In this document: positions 33,842 through 45,409 of the stretch, piece after piece
How positions within the stretch are numbered: position 1 is the stretch's first letter
Layout of the letters: the number at the start of each line of letters is the position of its first letter
Source: Loxodes magnus
Lineage: Eukaryota; Ciliophora; Karyorelictea; Loxodida; Loxodidae
Direction: 5' to 3'
Assembly: GCA_946699065.1 (NCBI GenBank)
Contig: CAMPDV010000871.1
Coordinates: 62,001-126,000 of the forward strand
Length of the DNA stretch: 64,000 nucleotides
Position numbers and translations under genes: made by a program
Notes under the pieces: generated by a model
Seen by the model: only the letters and a program-made list of their open reading frames with translations
Told to the model about the DNA's origin: nothing
Databases searched by the model: none

Positions 33842-36262
33842 TAAGAATAATAATATGCAGTTTGAAAATTACAATTAGAAACTATTCAAAATTTGAATGA
33901 ATAATACAGCACTAAGTAGAGCAAAGCAAATATTTACAAAAAAAAAACCGAATCATGATAAAAGTTAAGCAGCTATAAGTTGAAAATAATGACTTACCTA
34001 TTTAGAGGAGTTATAAAATTGAAATATTTAGGTTAAGAGAAAGTTCATAGAACAGGAAGAATAAATAGAAAGACTATAGTAATAAATTCAATAAAATGAA
34101 ATTGAACTAAGAAATTTTTAGCTATAACTAAGAATTACATATGTATACAATCAGGTTATATAATAATAAAAAAAGAAGCTTAAAGAGAAGAAAGAAGTTA
34201 AAATTAAAAGATTAATAGTTTAGTAATTCATTGTAGGAATATAATTAGGAACTATTTAACAAACAAATAGATAAAGTAAATTATTTGAATACATCTTTTA
34301 AAGATAAAATTAATAGATGTAGCAAATGATTTAATTACTTGAAGAAGAAAGATTAAAAGCAGAGAGCCATATTGAAGATTAAAAGAATTAGATATAATAA
34401 ATAAAAGATAAAATAAAAACATTTAATCTTCATCTAGAAAATTAAACCAACTTGAAACTGCCAAAAGATAATTAAAAATGCTAAAAGCAAACTTAGATAC
34501 AGCAGCAAGAATAGAATCAAATATTATTAAAAGAACTTAATAATAAAATAGAATATGAGATTTAAAACCTAAAATTAAAAGAAGAAATCCTTATTTAAAA
34601 CTAACTCAAGGAAAAATAAGAACTATAGAATTAAATTTAATAACTTACATAATAAAACTAACTACTATAAAATAGTTAAGAAAAAAATAATGCTTTATGG
34701 GGATAAAGCTGTTTGTAAATCGAAGATAAACTAAAACTTATTTAAGAACTATAAAATAACACTTAAGAAACATAGAATCCTAACTTAAATTATAAAAGTT
34801 TAGTAGAATTGTTAAAATAAGAATTGAAACTTGTATTAAACAAATTTTAAAAATTGAAGGTGAAAATAAAGTAGGGATATGATAATTAACTAAAGATTAG
34901 GAAAGTAGAGCAGAAAATATTTTAAGCTAAATAAAACATTAAGAAGAAAATTAAAATCAAAAGAGCTATGAAAGGTAAAGAAAGTATAGATAAAGAAATT
35001 ATAAATTTATAGAATTGAAGCAAGGAAAACATTTTAAAATAGAAACTTTATAAAACTTATAAAAATATCTTTAGAGAGAATCAGACTAAAGCAACAATTT
35101 GCAAAAAATTATGAATAAGAGATATAATAACTTAAAAATAAAATAAACTTATTTAGTAGCTAATAGAAAGAGATTAAGGTTATTTAAAAATAAAAAGGAA
35201 AAAAGATTTTATAACTAAGTGATTAGATTCAGCAAAATGATTAGAACCTGAGAATATTAAAAGAGGTTATCTCTAAATTAGAATAATTTAAAATTTAAAG
35301 TAAAAGCAAAGAAAATCTTGTTTTTAGTAGATCAAAGAAGGAAATGATTTTGATAACTAGATTCAAATCCTTGAATAATATAATAAACCCCTTCAAAATA
35401 TTGATTTAAGAAATAGTGACTTAGAGCAGTAAAATCTAAAATAAAAAAATAAACTTAAGATCTTAAAAATTTAAACTAAAGAAATCTATAATATGATCTT
35501 AAAGTTACACATTACGAATAAAAATAAAAAATTGGAATAAGAATTGCATTTTTTAAATGAGCATATTTTATAACTGAAAACTTAAAGCAAAAAATTATAA
35601 AAAATAACTTAAGAGAAAGAGAGCGAAAAACAATCTCTTATTGTATAAATAAAAAGTTAGGAAGAAGGAATCAAGATTTTAAAACTCTAATTATAAAATA
35701 AAACTACACAAGAAAATTAAATAGAAGAGTTATAGAATTAAAGTGTTGATAATATAAAGTAAATACAAACTTTATAAAACTAAATAAAAGAATTACAATC
35801 TAACTAGAAGAAAAATTGAAGATAACCAGAGAACAAGAAAATTAAATTTTATAAAGTTCCTATAGCTTCAATTATTCTTATATATAAATTTAAGCATTAA
35901 ACGAAGCAAAAGAAGAATACAAGTAATATTTTTAATTACTAAATAAGAACTAGGAAAGCAATTTAAAATAGCTGAAAGATAAAATAAATCCAAAAGTTAA
36001 TTATTTAGAAAAAGAAATATTTGATAATAAAGATAAACTATAATTATAGTAAAAAGAAATTGAATCATCTAGACAAGAAATTAATACATTAATATCAGAA
36101 ATTGAAAGCAGAAAGGAAGAAATTCATAATTTGATTTAACAATCTGATTAATTAAAAAGTGATTTAAGTAAGAAACTATGGAGAAATACATTAGTTCTGA
36201 TAGATAAAGATAACAGAAAAGTGTTCTTAAATTTTTATTTTATACAAGTCAGAGCATTATGA
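33842..36262 (+). pseudogene. Long coiled-coil protein gene, left arm copy
   Basis: Ciliate-code frames give long stretches rich in Gln, Lys, Glu, Leu and Asn with heptad character. Examples are EEERLKAESHIEDQKNQIQQ, LEQELHFLNEHILQLKTQS and KEIESSRQEINTLISEIESR. Many Gln are TAA/TAG. At least three small frameshifts (near 34980, 35240, 35830) and a few TGA codons interrupt it; the longest clean segment is about 35340-35820. No globular domain was recognised, so it may be a structural or SMC/myosin-like coiled-coil protein, or simply an element-borne ORF. It lies on the inner side of family A copy 2 and its partner is 47454-49880 on the minus strand. The last 90 codons differ between the two copies. 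Confidence 0.6.
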
Positions 36263-36269
36263 TATAATT

Positions 36270-36800
36270 TATTTAAGTTAAATTTAACTAAATTTTCAAA
36301 GATTGTCTTCATCTGTATATTTATGCTTAATTTTGACTATTTAAATCATTAAAAAATCTAAAATTTGTTTTTTTATTTTTATTTTAAAAATCATAAATTA
36401 TTCATTCTTTTTTTATTAATTTAAGCTTAAATATATGAGATTTAAGATTTATTTAAAAAAATACAAGAACTAAAATAATTATCTTTCATCTGTCAAATTC
36501 AATATTAATATATTTTATATAAAGTTCAATTAATTTTACTTAATATTATACGAATTCATCTTGAATAATAGTTTTATTAATAAATATCTGATCTAATATC
36601 CATTATTCTTCCTCTTCAATTAATTTAATATCACTTCTCAATTTTCTTTTAGTTAATTTTTTAATTTTTTGTAGAGAAGTAATTGTAAATAGTTATTTTA
36701 TTTATTACATTCATATAAAACTTAATTTTTAAGTAATTAAAATTAAATCTAGTATGACTTTAAATCATTAATTATTTTCAGATTTATTTATTAAATGAAA
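36270..36800. other. AT-rich spacer
   Basis: Nothing supported between the coiled-coil gene and a family A repeat. Confidence 0.4.
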
Positions 36801-36804
36801 AATA

Positions 36805-37195
36805 AGGATGTCGGTTGCTGTCAGTAGAACTAGTAGGCAATTGGTGCAGTGTATAATGCATTGCGAGTAATTTCGAACTAGCCACCATGTGGAAGGATGA
36901 ATAAGCTCGGAAGAGATAGATTAACTTGCCCGAGGCTCTCGCAAACAATATGAAAGTTTGCCTGTGTGCTTACTAATGACTTAATTACTAATTCTTTTTT
37001 TAATTTTGTTCAAAAAGACTAAAGCATTTGGTTCAAGATTCAATAATAATGTTTATAAATTGATTCCCCATTTGGAGAAACTAACATGATTCATTAGACA
37101 GCTTGAATGACAACATAAAGTATGAAAATACTTTTTTAATATTAACATTAATGTTGAAAGAGCTGCGTGCTAACGAGATGCTATGTCTTTGTAAT
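36805..37195 (+). repeat. SINE-like repeat family A, copy 3
   Basis: Full-length plus-strand copy from GGATGTCGGTTGCTGTCAG to the tail GAGCTGCGTGCTAACGAG then ATGCTATG. The tail hairpin is weakened (ATGCTATG for GTGCTACG). Not part of the inverted repeat arms. Confidence 0.7.
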
Positions 37196-37199
37196 CTCT

Positions 37200-37470
37200 T
37201 TTATTTATTAAATTAAAATTTTAAGCATTTTTTATTTAATATAAGTATCTAAGCTCTATTTAGAATAGTATTTTGATTAAAGAATTTAAATATTTTAAAC
37301 TATTAAATTATTTATTTAAAATAAATCCATAATTATAGATCTAATCTATTGCACTGCTTTACTTCTTCATTCTTAATTTTCCTTTTTAATAAATAGTTTA
37401 TTCTTCCTAATAAAAAACTTTATATGCTGAATTTTTTAATTACTTACTGTTTATTATTTATTTATTAAAC
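37200..37470. other. AT-rich spacer
   Basis: Nothing supported. Confidence 0.4.
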
Positions 37471-37477
37471 TAAAATT

Positions 37478-37742
37478 TTAATCTATTCTGGTTGGAAGCT
37501 AAACACCTTGCTCAGTCATAGCTTCTAATATACGGTTTTAAAATACTAAAGAATACCGGCGGCAGTTACGGTGATAGGCAGTTGGCATTTGAATATCTAT
37601 TTCTATTGATTGCTTAAAGTCAAGCCCCTTCCGATGGTAAACTGCATAATTTAAATTGACTTTGATACATGATGTTACATTCATGCTTTTGACCTGTATC
37701 TCTATGTAACAAAGCAACATTCCTGAAGTTGCCAAAATTAAA
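37478..37742 (+). repeat. SINE-like repeat family D, copy 2
   Basis: Matches 18107-18382 from TCTATTCTGGTTGGAAGCT through GCGGCAGTTACGGTGATAGG and CCGATGGTAAACTG to CCTGAAGTTGCCAAA. The AGGGAGCTCCATCGCTATGG module of copy 1 is deleted here. No ORF of its own (an open standard-code frame on the minus strand is incidental). Confidence 0.6.
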
Positions 37743-37749
37743 CTAATAT

Positions 37750-38110
37750 TTTCTGCTAATAAAATAGTTATTAGCTTAATTTTATAATTTATTAGATTTA
37801 CTTAATTATTTTATCTTTATTATAAATCTTATTTTATAATTTTTCCTTATTAAGTGAACTTAAAGTGATTTCCATTTAATTAAATTATCTATTTTACTAT
37901 ATTATATAGCATTTTCTAATTATATTTACTATATTATATATAATTTTCAAATAGAAAATTATAATAAAATAAGACTTTATAAGATTAAGCAATAAATAAA
38001 AAGATTCTTATTATTAATTTTCATTTACATTTATTACTTATTTTTTTATTAATTGAATATCTATTTAAAACTTAAAGAGCTATTAATTATAAAAAATTTA
38101 AAATTTATTT
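37750..38110. other. AT-rich spacer, partly repeated
   Basis: No gene. A segment near 37960-38030 (AATAAGACTTTATAA and neighbours) recurs near 46060-46110. Confidence 0.35.
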
Positions 38111-38114
38111 ATTT

Positions 38115-38812
38115 TTTCTAGATTGCTTAGCAGATGATTACACATCTGCCGCTTAAAGTAAGTTTGTAAGTCTGATCTTCTCTCCATTTACTTTGGTCCC
38201 AAATGTCTTCCGCCTCCAAGTTCTGTTAACATCAGTCTTATTGTTTCTTGATTTCCTTGAATATTTCTCCTTACATATTGCAATATAGTTTACTTATTCT
38301 TGCCTATATTTCTTCCAATATTCTTTTTGAAGTTTTATAATTTTTAACATTAATTGTATATTTGTCCTTCCTTAAGACAATAGTAGCAGTTTTTCTACTT
38401 ATTTGGAATTTTTTATTTTTGGATTTGTTTTATTTAACTTTGCTATATTTCAATCTTGATATTAAGCAACGGTTAACTTAATAATTCTTATTTTTAGCTC
38501 TTAAATTCAGATTTGATTTTTTAATTCTGCTTCTAAATTTCTTCTAACTATAATTTGTCTGGTTGAGTTATTCTCATTGATAGTTCCATAAGTCGTCAAA
38601 TTCCCTTTCCTAGTTTACCATTCTCAAATCCAAAGTATCTTTGAGTTTATTGTTTATCAATTCCGCTCTTCTTTTTGAATTTCTTTTGCTCTTCCTGAAG
38701 GTTTAGTACAACTTTGAAGAGATAATCGATTCTTATTTGACCAGAAGTATTAAAATGCATAACCTCCCGATTCAAAACAGACTTCACTTACTTCCTCCAA
38801 AGTTGATATCAT
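38115..38812 (-). pseudogene. Gag-like zinc-knuckle protein, copy 6, frameshifted
   Basis: One frame reads MISTLEEVSEVCFESGGYAF and SNKNRLSLQSCTKPSGRAKE; a second frame reads LINNKLKDTLDLRMVNQERE. The third has LQLEEIQKQNQKIKSEFKSQ (coiled coil) and NCYYCLKEGQIYNQC, a knuckle C-x2-C-x4-Q-x4-C with the His ligand changed to Gln (CAA). NYIAICKEKYSRKS may be the shared C-terminal motif. With two frameshifts and a lost zinc ligand it is a dead copy. The Cys/Gly-containing N-terminus is unlike the other copies, so the 5' part could belong to a different gene. Confidence 0.5.
38130..38149 (-). promoter_or_regulatory. Stem-loop at end of gag-like ORF 6
   Basis: GCAGATG-ATTACA-CATCTGC: a perfect 7-bp stem with a 6-nt loop, in the same position relative to the gag-like reading frame as the other tail hairpins. 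Confidence 0.45.
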
Positions 38813-39022
38813 TTAAGCGTGAACTTTTTCTACTCCTCGTAGAGATCCGATATATTTTTTATAAATTTAATTATTAGTAAATATTTTTCTAATGATAAAG
38901 GTTATCTTTTATTTAGTAAAGTATGATGCTAATTTATAAAAAATAATTAATTAATTACATATTTACATTTAAAAAGCATTAATATATAGAATATAATTAA
39001 TTAACTAATTATAAACTTAAAA

Positions 39023-39324
39023 ACTTTCTCTTTCCAGGGACTGGAAAATCCTTTCATGCTGAAAAACCAAGGGACTCTCATGATGCACATAGCGCTGATA
39101 TCCTTTTGCTTAATCTATATACTTGGACTTGCGAGTTCAATAACTTTGGGCCGACAGGCTTCGAGCTGCTAGCAAGAGTGGATAGCCAAAAGATTTTGTT
39201 CCCTTGCTAAGATTGACTCTAATCAGGAATCTTTTAGTAACAGGATAGGAATTTGATCTTATCAATATAGCTATAAGAATTTATCAGAGAATTAGACTCA
39301 GCTCCTTCCATCTTTTCAATATAT
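39023..39324 (+). repeat. SINE-like repeat family B, copy 2 (diverged)
   Basis: Recognisable by GATATCC, GGCTTCGAGCTGCTAGCAAG, GTTCCCTTGC, CAGGATAGGAA and CAGCTCCTTCCATCTTTTC in the order of family B, with many substitutions. It lies 180 bp before copy 3 in the same direction. Confidence 0.6.
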
Positions 39325-39500
39325 ATAAAACCTAATAAAATTCTAATTTATTATTTAGCATGATTTCGTTAAAAAAGCAATTTAAGAAGATAATCTAAGA
39401 ATAAAAATTATTTAATAAAGAAAAAATTAAATTTTTCCATTGAGATTTAACTTTTCGAGCAATATTTGAAAAGAAATGAATTAATTAATTAATTTTAAAC

Positions 39501-39797
39501 TAAAAGAGTTTTGGACTGCAACTTCTTGCAGTTTAACGACCCCAACACTCCCTTCATGAGATAACGGGGATATCCTGTTGCTTTCGAAAAGTAGCTGCCA
39601 GGGAGCTCCATCGCTATGGGCAACCAGGCTTCAAGCTCCTACCAGGAGTGGATAAACAAGAGTAAGGCGTTCCCTTGCAAAGGTTGACTTTGACCAGGGA
39701 CTTTCTCAGCGACAGGAAAGGAACTTGTTCCTAGCCATAAAGCCAGAAAGTATGATTCAGAAGGTCAATCTCAGTTCCCACCATCTTTTTAATTATA
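39501..39797 (+). repeat. SINE-like repeat family B, copy 3
   Basis: A full-length copy: TTTTGGACTGCAACTTC, ACGGGGATATCCTGTTG, AGGGAGCTCCATCGCTATGG, CAACCAGGCTTCAAGC, GGGACTTTCTCAGCGACAGG and CCCACCATCTTTTTAATTAT. It is the most complete representative, and includes the module shared with family D. Confidence 0.75.
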
Positions 39798-39799
39798 AA

Positions 39800-40475
39800 A
39801 GAAATTAATTAAATGGAAGTTTCTATAATTAAAAAAAATAATGATGCTATAATTGTTACTTATTTTAGAAAATAAAAAATATTAATAAAGTAGCAAATAA
39901 TTATGTAGAATAATTAAAGTTTTGAAATAAGTTACATTAAATCTTTCGAATATAAGTTAATTTAATTAAAAAAATAAAAAAACATAAAATCTAAAAGATT
40001 AAGAAAATTTAAGAAGTTCAAAAGGATTATTATAGTTAACATAAACAAATAAAATAAAAAAAAAACTATATTACTATTCAATTAAAAGTAAAAGATCAAG
40101 AAAAAAATTAAAAGTAAAATAATTCCTAAAAATATTAAACTTTTTGATTATATTAATCATTTTATAAAAATAAATATTATATTAAAATAATTTTCTCCAG
40201 ACTTTAAATATTTTTATTGAATCTTCAAATAACATTATAAGAATGCTAAATTTTTATTCTTGTTAAAAGATAAATTTTAAAAGATATGTATTTTTAAATT
40301 AATTAAATATAGATAATCACTAGATAATAAAATGACTAAAAATAAAAGTGTAAATAAAACTTAAAAAATTAAATTTGCTAAAAATTTTAATTTTAAAAAT
40401 GATGTTTAATTCAAAAAATATTGAGCATACTATAAAAAAAATGTTAATAAAAATAAATAAAAATATTTTAAACTA
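39800..40475. other. AT-rich, part of a repeated block
   Basis: No gene. 39960-40140 resembles 30410-30560 and 44800-44960 (e.g. CTATATTACTATTCAATTAAAA), so it belongs to the directly repeated block that ends in the TTAAACTCAA tracts. Confidence 0.4.
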
Positions 40476-40479
40476 AGTT

Positions 40480-40690
40480 TAATTAAATAAAACGTAATTA
40501 AACTCAATTAATCTAAGTTAAACTTAGTTAAACTAAGATAAACTTAATTAAACTTAATTAAATTAATAAAAAAATTCTGATTAAAATAGACTAATAAAAA
40601 TTAAAATAAACTCAAATAAACTCAAATAAACTCAATTAAGTTCAATTAAACTAAATCAAACTAAGTTAAATTAAATTATATAACTAAACT
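40480..40690 (+). repeat. Degenerate tandem repeat, about 10-bp unit, tract 2
   Basis: Units related to TTAAACTCAA / TTAAACTTAG with some pure runs (AAACTCAAATAAACTC). Same family as 30780-31010. Confidence 0.65.
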
Positions 40691-40699
40691 AAACTTAAA

Positions 40700-42055
40700 T
40701 ATTTTTATTATAGCATTAAGATCTTAATTTTAGAAATAAATTTTTAATTTTAGTAAAGGGAACATTCCAAACACTCGAAAGAATACTAAGTTAAATAGAT
40801 AATAATTATTATATAAGTTTTTAGTTTATAACTAAAAGAAAAGATATTTGCACTAAAAATTTAAGAAATAACATTGATTATTCCATCCAATTAACTGATA
40901 AATTTTAGATTAAATTAGATAAAATAATGTTTATTAAAGTAATGGTTTTTTAAAAGGTTAAAATAGAATAGTATTTTATAGTAAATGTTATGAAACTATT
41001 TTTGAATTATAGTTTTTAATAAATTATAAACTAGTATTTTTGTTATCGTAAAGATGTTTAATATTTAAAGTTCTTATTTTTTGAGATATAGTTTATTCCT
41101 TTTATATATCTAAAGGGAAAATGATTTAATTAAATAAAATTAATTTGAAGATAAGAAGCAAGAATTTAAAAATCTAGAGTAAACAGTTTTAGTATAAATA
41201 TAATAAATTAAAAAATGTAGAAAAGAATAAATAGCATAAATATAAATAAGTAGCTTAATTTAAATTATATTTTTATATATTTTATAATACTGCTTATAAT
41301 AATTTGCTAATTCATTTTAAATTACAACATTTATTTATTCTTCTATTTAGTTCAGAAATTAATATCAATTATGTCCTTAGATTAAAACACAACTATTAAT
41401 AATCAAGATAATATCTTTATTTTAAGTAAAAAATATTATTAACGAATAAAAGATAAAGCTAATATTATAACTATAAATAAATTAAATTATTAAACATTAT
41501 TAATTAGAAATTTAAATATTCAGTAAATATATACAAATAATTCCTTCTTTATAGACACTTTTTCTTTACTTTAATTTAATTAATATACTATTTATTTTAT
41601 TTATACAATTATCATTCTATGTAAATTCTACTGCCAAAGGTTCCTTTTAAGTTTATTTTTTCACCCATTTTTTTATTAATTTTACTATTTTGTTATTGTT
41701 ATTTTTAAATTATATAGAAATTATAAATAATTAGAATCTAAGAAAGATATGATAATAAAGCGAAATATTTTTTTTTAATTTTCTTAAACATTTTGATTTG
41801 AGAAATATTTTATAAGCATGTATATAATTTAAGCCACTCATATTTTAAAATGAAACTTTAAAGCTAAATTTGAAAAAAGAGATTTAAGTTTCACTGAACA
41901 TAAATCTTAAAATAAGCAAAGAGAATTCATATTAAAAGATATTTAATAATGAATAACTTTTTATTTACTTTTAGTTTATTACAATTAGATAGTTTTAAAA
42001 CACTGACAATTTAATTATTTTATCAAAATTAAAAATATATACAAAAGTTTTAATA
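40700..42055. other. AT-rich stretch, no gene seen
   Basis: No coding frame supported; it follows the tandem repeat. Confidence 0.4.
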
Positions 42056-42060
42056 AATGA

Positions 42061-43272
42061 AAAGAATAAAATTTTTACTTTAATCTATTAAAGTATAATA
42101 TACCTAAGTACAAAGCTATTTTGAAAAAGAATAAAATAATCTAATTAAATTAAATCTATAGATTGGTGATTAATCAATCATTTAAACAAATAAAACACTT
42201 ATTTAGAAGTACTTCTGAATTAAAAAAGAAACTTGAACATCCATAGTAAGGAAACTACTTTTGGATATTTAACTGCTTTGAGAAAAGCTATATTATCATC
42301 GCTAAGGTGTAAAAATGTGACTCCTTGACATTTCGAAACTTTGTCTAACTTTTCACTTTTCCATAAAATAAATAGGGAGTAGAGCTAGTCCCCTTAAGTA
42401 CTTAACATGAAATCACTGCTTCAAGGAACAAAACCGATGCAAGTATACGATTAATTTCAAGGAAATCATTCTAAGCATAAAGATCCTCATTTAATGAGTC
42501 GTGCAATATAAATCTGATTAAAATGCCCTTTAACACATTATGGCTTTTAGATTATTAATTTTTTTGCATAATAAGAAGAGAAAGTATAAATCATCCTTAA
42601 TCAACTATAGGTGAGTTTTTCTAAAAAAATTGGAAAGAAGGATATCAGTATTTTGATGACTTTAAAATTATGGCTGCATTCTTTAATATTTATTTGGATA
42701 ATTCAGAACACAAATGCAGTTTAAAATAATTTATTAAATATATGCTAATGCAAATTTAGCATAAATTCTATACATCTGCAACTTAAATATTTTATAGAAT
42801 GCCAACTACTAAAATAAGAACTAATAATTTCAAAATCTATATTAATTTCCAGGAATTAACTATGCTAGATTAAACAAATCATATAGAAGAGAAATTATAA
42901 GTATATATTAGCTCAGAACCCAATCTTTCAATTACCAAAAAGATCTTTAAGACTATCATTACCCTGAAGATAACCCTTTTTGCATCTGTGAAAATTAAGA
43001 TATTTTTGACCATAATAATGGAATGTAATTACTATTCAGATATAAAGGGAATAGCAATAGTATAAGATTAGGATTTTGAAATAAAGTATTAGATTCTCTA
43101 TTATCAAGTTTATGTAAATAAATTTCCTTGTAGTCAAGCAGTAAAGATAGATTTACAAATAAAATATTTTACTGATCTATTTGATTCAAGAATGGATTTA
43201 TTTAAAATAGAAAAAAACGAATAATCTGAAAATGCTTAGATATGCAAAGTTAACGTTGAGGAAATGAAATGA
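42061..43272 (+). CDS. Long unidentified ORF (about 400 codons) ending at a double TGA
   Basis: A single frame with no TGA for 403 codons in the ciliate code. It has mixed, protein-like composition including Trp (YFWIFNCF, NTLWLLDYQF, FFQKNWKEGYQYFDD), unlike its AT-rich surroundings. It ends KVNVEEMK-TGA-TGA. The first in-frame ATG is only at 42523, so the true start may lie upstream in another exon or the 5' end may be missing. The same frame stays open after the double TGA (to about 43526: KKFLTNKDIQKSFQ, SKIKEKLARNISINRDYQLL), hinting at an originally longer protein. I recognise no family. Its place between two gag-like ORFs, inside the inverted-repeat interval, suggests an element-borne gene. 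Confidence 0.5.
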
Positions 43273-43588
43273 TGAAAATTTTTAAATTTAAAGAAGAAAT
43301 TTCTGACAAATAAAGATATCCAAAAATCTTTCCAGTTAAAATTTAAATATTCTAAAAATATGGGGAAAAGGAAAGAATATAGAAAGATTTTATTATTCTC
43401 AAAAAGTAAGAATAGGCGGTTTCCTATAATTTCTAAAATAAAGGAAAAATTGGCAAGAAACATTTCCATAAATCGAGATTACTAACTATTAATAGAAGTC
43501 ATAGAAATAGGCCTAAAATATTTTACAGTAGGAAGTTTCTGATTTTATCATTGAATAAAAAATAAATGTTGATTAATTGATTAAAATA

Positions 43589-43789
43589 ATGTTGAATTTC
43601 CAAAAGTTAGTCAAGAAGCTAAAATTAGATAATAAAACGCTTATGGAAAAACAAGAAATATAAAATAAATTGAATCAAGATTTATGTCTTTGGAGTAATA
43701 ATTAAATGCCTTTGAAGTATATCGCAAAATTAATGCAATAAATCTTACTGCTATCAAAGAAGCAGACAACACTTGCAAAAAGAATATGA
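43589..43789 (+). CDS. Short hypothetical ORF after the long ORF
   Basis: ATG to TGA, 66 codons in the ciliate code (MLNFQKLVKKLKLDNKTLME...). The frame is also open upstream of the ATG into the tail of the long ORF, shifted by one base. It may therefore be the frameshifted C-terminal end of that protein rather than a separate gene. Lys/Leu-rich, possibly helical. Confidence 0.3.
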
Positions 43790-43859
43790 ATGAATGAATT
43801 ATAGTGATTCCAACTATCAATAAGGTTCATCACTGAAGTTTAAAGTTGTGTTAAGTATA

Positions 43860-44309
43860 ATTCCATTTCCAAGCTGCTTCTTGGTCTTCTTCTTAAAGTA
43901 TATATCTTCCATTACTCTTTTAACCCTTCTTAATACAAGGTATCTTGTTTCAGTCGAGTTTGTTTCAATCATATTCAAATTTCTTCTTTGCTAAGCAAAT
44001 GCGATGTCCTTCAAGATTTCATTCCCTGAGTACATCTTTTTCTGTATATTAAGCCTACTGGAGTACAGTATAGTTTGGTTATGAATCTCCATAGGTTAAA
44101 GCTTTCAAGTTTTTATTTTTATTAGAATTTTTAGCATTATCTTTAAATATGACCATATTTCCTGCAATATTAGCATTACTTTCTATCTTTATTATCGGTA
44201 TTTTTGCTGGTTGTAGATTTGGTTTCACATAAATGGGATCGTTTGCTGTTGTATTTTTTAGAAATAAGCTTTCAGTCAATTCTGCTAGTTGATTGAATTT
44301 GGTTTCCAT
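43860..44309 (-). pseudogene. Gag-like ORF, copy 8, without a recognisable knuckle
   Basis: It begins METKFNQLAELTESLFLKN and contains NDPIYVKPN, comparable to NDPMDVEQQ and SDPMEIENE of copies 5 and 3. It runs 96 codons in the ciliate code to a TGA at 44019. Beyond this, in another frame, RYLVLRRVKRVMEDIYFKKK resembles the shared C-terminal motif (RIY...G-x-IYRRK). The expected CCHC segment between them is not recognisable. Upstream the frame is open for several codons before the ATG. A decayed member of the family. Confidence 0.45.
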
Positions 44310-44329
44310 TCGTTCTTTTCTCAGATTGA

Positions 44330-44760
44330 CTGGTATAATAAAGAAAAAAAATAGAAAAAATTCATAAATAATATTTAATAAAATTGACCAAAAAGATTAA
44401 AGAAGAAACTTAATGATAATAAGAGAAAAATAGAAGAGGAGCAAAATAAGTTAAAAATATATCCAAAAAGAATAAAAGTCACTTAAAAAAAGTGTATTTC
44501 TGTTGTAGGAATGAAAGTAATTGTATTAAAAATGTTTATTATTTTAGAAAGGAAGTAGATGTATTAAGAAGGAAGATAAATATTAGGAAAATAAAACACA
44601 TAATATTTTGAAAAATGTTCTACTCTCCCCAAGGATTATCTGTAAGAAGAAAAAAAACATATAATCGTGAATAGAGCAGAGAAGAAGATTAAATTAAGAG
44701 AAGGATGTTTCAACTTTGGAGAATAACCGATTATTTGGAAGTGAGTAAAAAAACCTGGAA
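44330..44760 (+). pseudogene. Degenerate zinc-knuckle ORF related to 29985-30370
   Basis: The frame includes KKVYFCCRNESNCIKNVYYF, a Cys-rich core like a damaged knuckle, and aligns with the copy at 29985-30370 over some 300 bp. It is followed, as there, by a repeated AT-rich block and the TTAAACTCAA tracts. Confidence 0.4.
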
Positions 44761-44764
44761 ATGA

Positions 44765-45120
44765 GTAAAACTCTTACATTTATAATATAATTGGCAAGTT
44801 AAAAATATAAAATTAAAATAATCAGAAAAATGTAAGATATTTAAAAGGATTATTATAGTTAATATTCCTAAATTTAATAGCAAACCAACTATATTACTAT
44901 TCAATTAAAAATAAAGATAAAAAAGCGAAAAATGAAATATTTACAACCAATGCAAATTATGTTAATTATATAATAAATATGCATAAGACTAAATAATGCT
45001 TTTTATTTTTTATTTTTATATATTGAGCTTTTATTACATTATAGGAACATTAATTTATACTCTTGCTAAAATAATTTTTGATACTAAAAAAATGAACTAT
45101 AATATGAATAAAAATTTATT
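44765..45120. repeat. AT-rich part of a directly repeated block
   Basis: Resembles 30410-30700 and 39960-40250; non-coding. Confidence 0.4.
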
Positions 45121-45124
45121 TATA

Positions 45125-45400
45125 AAGTTAAGTTAAATAAAATAAATAAAATTAAACTAAATAAAATTAAAATAAACTCAATTAAACATAAATAAGTTAA
45201 AAAAACGCAATTAAGCTCACTTAAACTAAGTTAAACTCAATAAAATAAATAAAAAAATTTCATTCAAAATATACTTATCAAAATTAAATTAAACTCAGAT
45301 AAATAAATAAAAAATTTCATTCAAAATAGACTAATTAAATTTAAATTAAACTATTAAACAATGATAAACACAAATAAACGTAATTAAACTCAATTAAATA
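45125..45400 (+). repeat. Degenerate tandem repeat, about 10-bp unit, tract 3
   Basis: TTAAACTCAA-like units with two copies of the longer AATTTCATTCAAAAT unit, closely matching tract 1 at 30780-31010 in order. Confidence 0.65.
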
Positions 45401-45409
45401 ATTAGAAGG

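Noticed and set aside
37538-37735. 65-codon ORF on minus
   Set aside because: Within family D copy 2; copy 1 does not keep the frame.
43236-43469. 77-codon Phe/Leu-rich ORF on minus
   Set aside because: Antisense shadow of the long plus-strand ORF and its open continuation; hydrophobic composition comes from complementing Lys codons.
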